A stretch of 13,928 nucleotides of DNA from Burkholderiales bacterium UBA1834 (GTDB lineage Bacteria; Pseudomonadota; Gammaproteobacteria; Burkholderiales; Burkholderiaceae_C): contig DDJC01000050.1 of NCBI GenBank assembly GCA_002339015.1, positions 42,833-56,760 of the forward strand. Reading direction: 5' to 3'. A program made the translations under genes and the position numbers. This document shows, piece after piece, positions 13,165 to 13,928 of the stretch. How positions within the stretch are numbered: position 1 is the first letter of the stretch; every line of letters starts with the position of its first letter. The notes beneath the pieces are model-generated. The model searched no databases, was not told the origin of the DNA, and saw only the letters and a list, made by a program, of their open reading frames with translations.

Positions 13165-13928
13165 TCAGAAGGTCAGCTGCCCTGACAGATACCAGCCGCG
13201 CTGCTTCTTCTTCGTGGCGATGTTGCCCAGGTCGACCCAGGCGGCCGTTAGGCTCACGTGGCGGTGCGGAAACCAGGCCAGGAACAGGTCATAGGCGTCG
13301 TCTTCCTCGAAGCCAGGCACGGCACCGAAGTTGTCGGGCTTGCCGCGGAACTCGCCCCCCAGCACCAGGTCATCGCGCAGCATCACTCCCAGGCTGCCTT
13401 CCACTTTCAGTTGGTGGTCAGGCTCGGAGTCGCTGCCGAAGCCGAGCAGGCCGAACTGGTTGGCCCGGGTCCAGCGCAGTGTGACGTTGCCCAGCACGTT
13501 GTAGCCGACCAAGGCGCCCAGCCACACCTTCGTGGCGCTGGCGTACAGCTCCAGGTCTTCATCAGCGCGGATGGGCAGGCCCACGGCCTTCAGGAAATCG
13601 ACGTCGTCGGCCATCTTGTACAAGGCGCCGACGCTGATCTGTGGCATCCAGCTGTCCTGGGCGTAGACAGCATCGCCGGCCACCTTCACCTTGGCGCCCA
13701 GCACGCTCATCTCCAGCCCCTTGCCGCCAGGGATCACATCCTCGCTGACCTTGAAGCTCCAGCGCGCCATGCTCAGTTCGACCCGGTCACGGATGCCCAC
13801 GGCGGCGCTGGCCACGCGCAGACGGTGGTCACGCGTGTTGACCTCGGTCACGGCGGCGGAGCCGCCCACCTGGTCGCTTGAACCGCCCCCGGCGATCACG
13901 GCCCACGGCGTGAGCCCGCCGCCCGCCG
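13165..13928 (-). CDS. DUF3034 family protein, probable outer-membrane beta-barrel (5' end missing)
   Basis: At least 253 residues, with the N-terminus off the right edge; the frame is open to base 13928. The visible start of the match, GGLTPWAVIAG followed by RDHRLRVASAAVGIRDRVELS, is the opening I recall for DUF3034, a family of uncharacterised proteobacterial proteins. Alternating hydrophobic/polar strands (VWLGALVGYNVLGNVTLRW, LKVEGSLGVMLRDDLVLGGEF) and the C-terminal aromatic GWYLSGQLTF resemble an outer-membrane barrel. A GTG at 13899 could be mistaken for a start, but homology continues upstream of it. It lies 108 bases upstream of macA on the same strand, with no clear terminator between. 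Function is unknown. Confidence 0.8.
   Translation of the reverse strand, partial: AGGGLTPWAVIAGGGSSDQVGGSAAVTEVNTRDHRLRVASAAVGIRDRVELSMARWSFKVSEDVIPGGKGLEMSVLGAKVKVAGDAVYAQDSWMPQISVGALYKMADDVDFLKAVGLPIRADEDLELYASATKVWLGALVGYNVLGNVTLRWTRANQFGLLGFGSDSEPDHQLKVEGSLGVMLRDDLVLGGEFRGKPDNFGAVPGFEEDDAYDLFLAWFPHRHVSLTAAWVDLGNIATKKKQRGWYLSGQLTF

Overview
The window reads as chromosomal DNA of a GC-rich betaproteobacterium, most likely Burkholderiales. The basis is the even, high GC content, tight gene packing with ATGA start/stop overlaps, and protein families common in that group (CsbD, acetoacetyl-CoA synthetase, NodT-type outer-membrane factor, DUF3034). The taxon is an inference from family content and composition; no rRNA or marker gene is present. 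I see no insertion sequence, phage gene, CRISPR array, tRNA or rRNA, and no obvious change in base composition that would mark recent transfer.

Left part (1-2854, + strand): the end of a NitT/TauT-type ABC importer (ATPase truncated at the window edge, then its permease) followed at once by a cog0402 amidohydrolase resembling 8-oxoguanine/pterin deaminases. This looks like an uptake-plus-deamination operon for an N-heterocycle. Its substrate-binding protein would lie upstream, outside the window.

Middle (2855-7560): a CsbD-family stress protein and a small proline-rich acidic protein (+), converging on an mscL gene (-) whose product carries an unusual C-terminal four-cysteine zinc ribbon. 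Divergent from mscL is a CDA-fold nucleoside/guanine-type deaminase. It is followed by acetoacetyl-CoA synthetase (ketone body or polyhydroxybutyrate carbon recovery) and a stand-alone GAF-domain protein. Several inverted repeats sit in the short intergenic gaps.

Right part (7593-13928, - strand, transcribed right to left): a DUF3034 outer-membrane-like protein (5' end off the window), then a compact four-gene unit: macA (periplasmic adaptor), macB (ABC exporter), a NodT-family outer-membrane lipoprotein, and a glutathione S-transferase whose start overlaps the stop of the outer-membrane gene by 4 bases. Together these would form a complete inner-to-outer membrane efflux machine with a conjugating enzyme attached. 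A GTAAA-N6-GTAAA direct repeat, similar to a CpxR or other OmpR-family site, lies just upstream of macA.

I found no clearly new multi-gene system. The points most worth checking are the MacAB-NodT-GST operon with its possible envelope-stress site, the zinc-ribbon MscL, and the importer/deaminase pairing.
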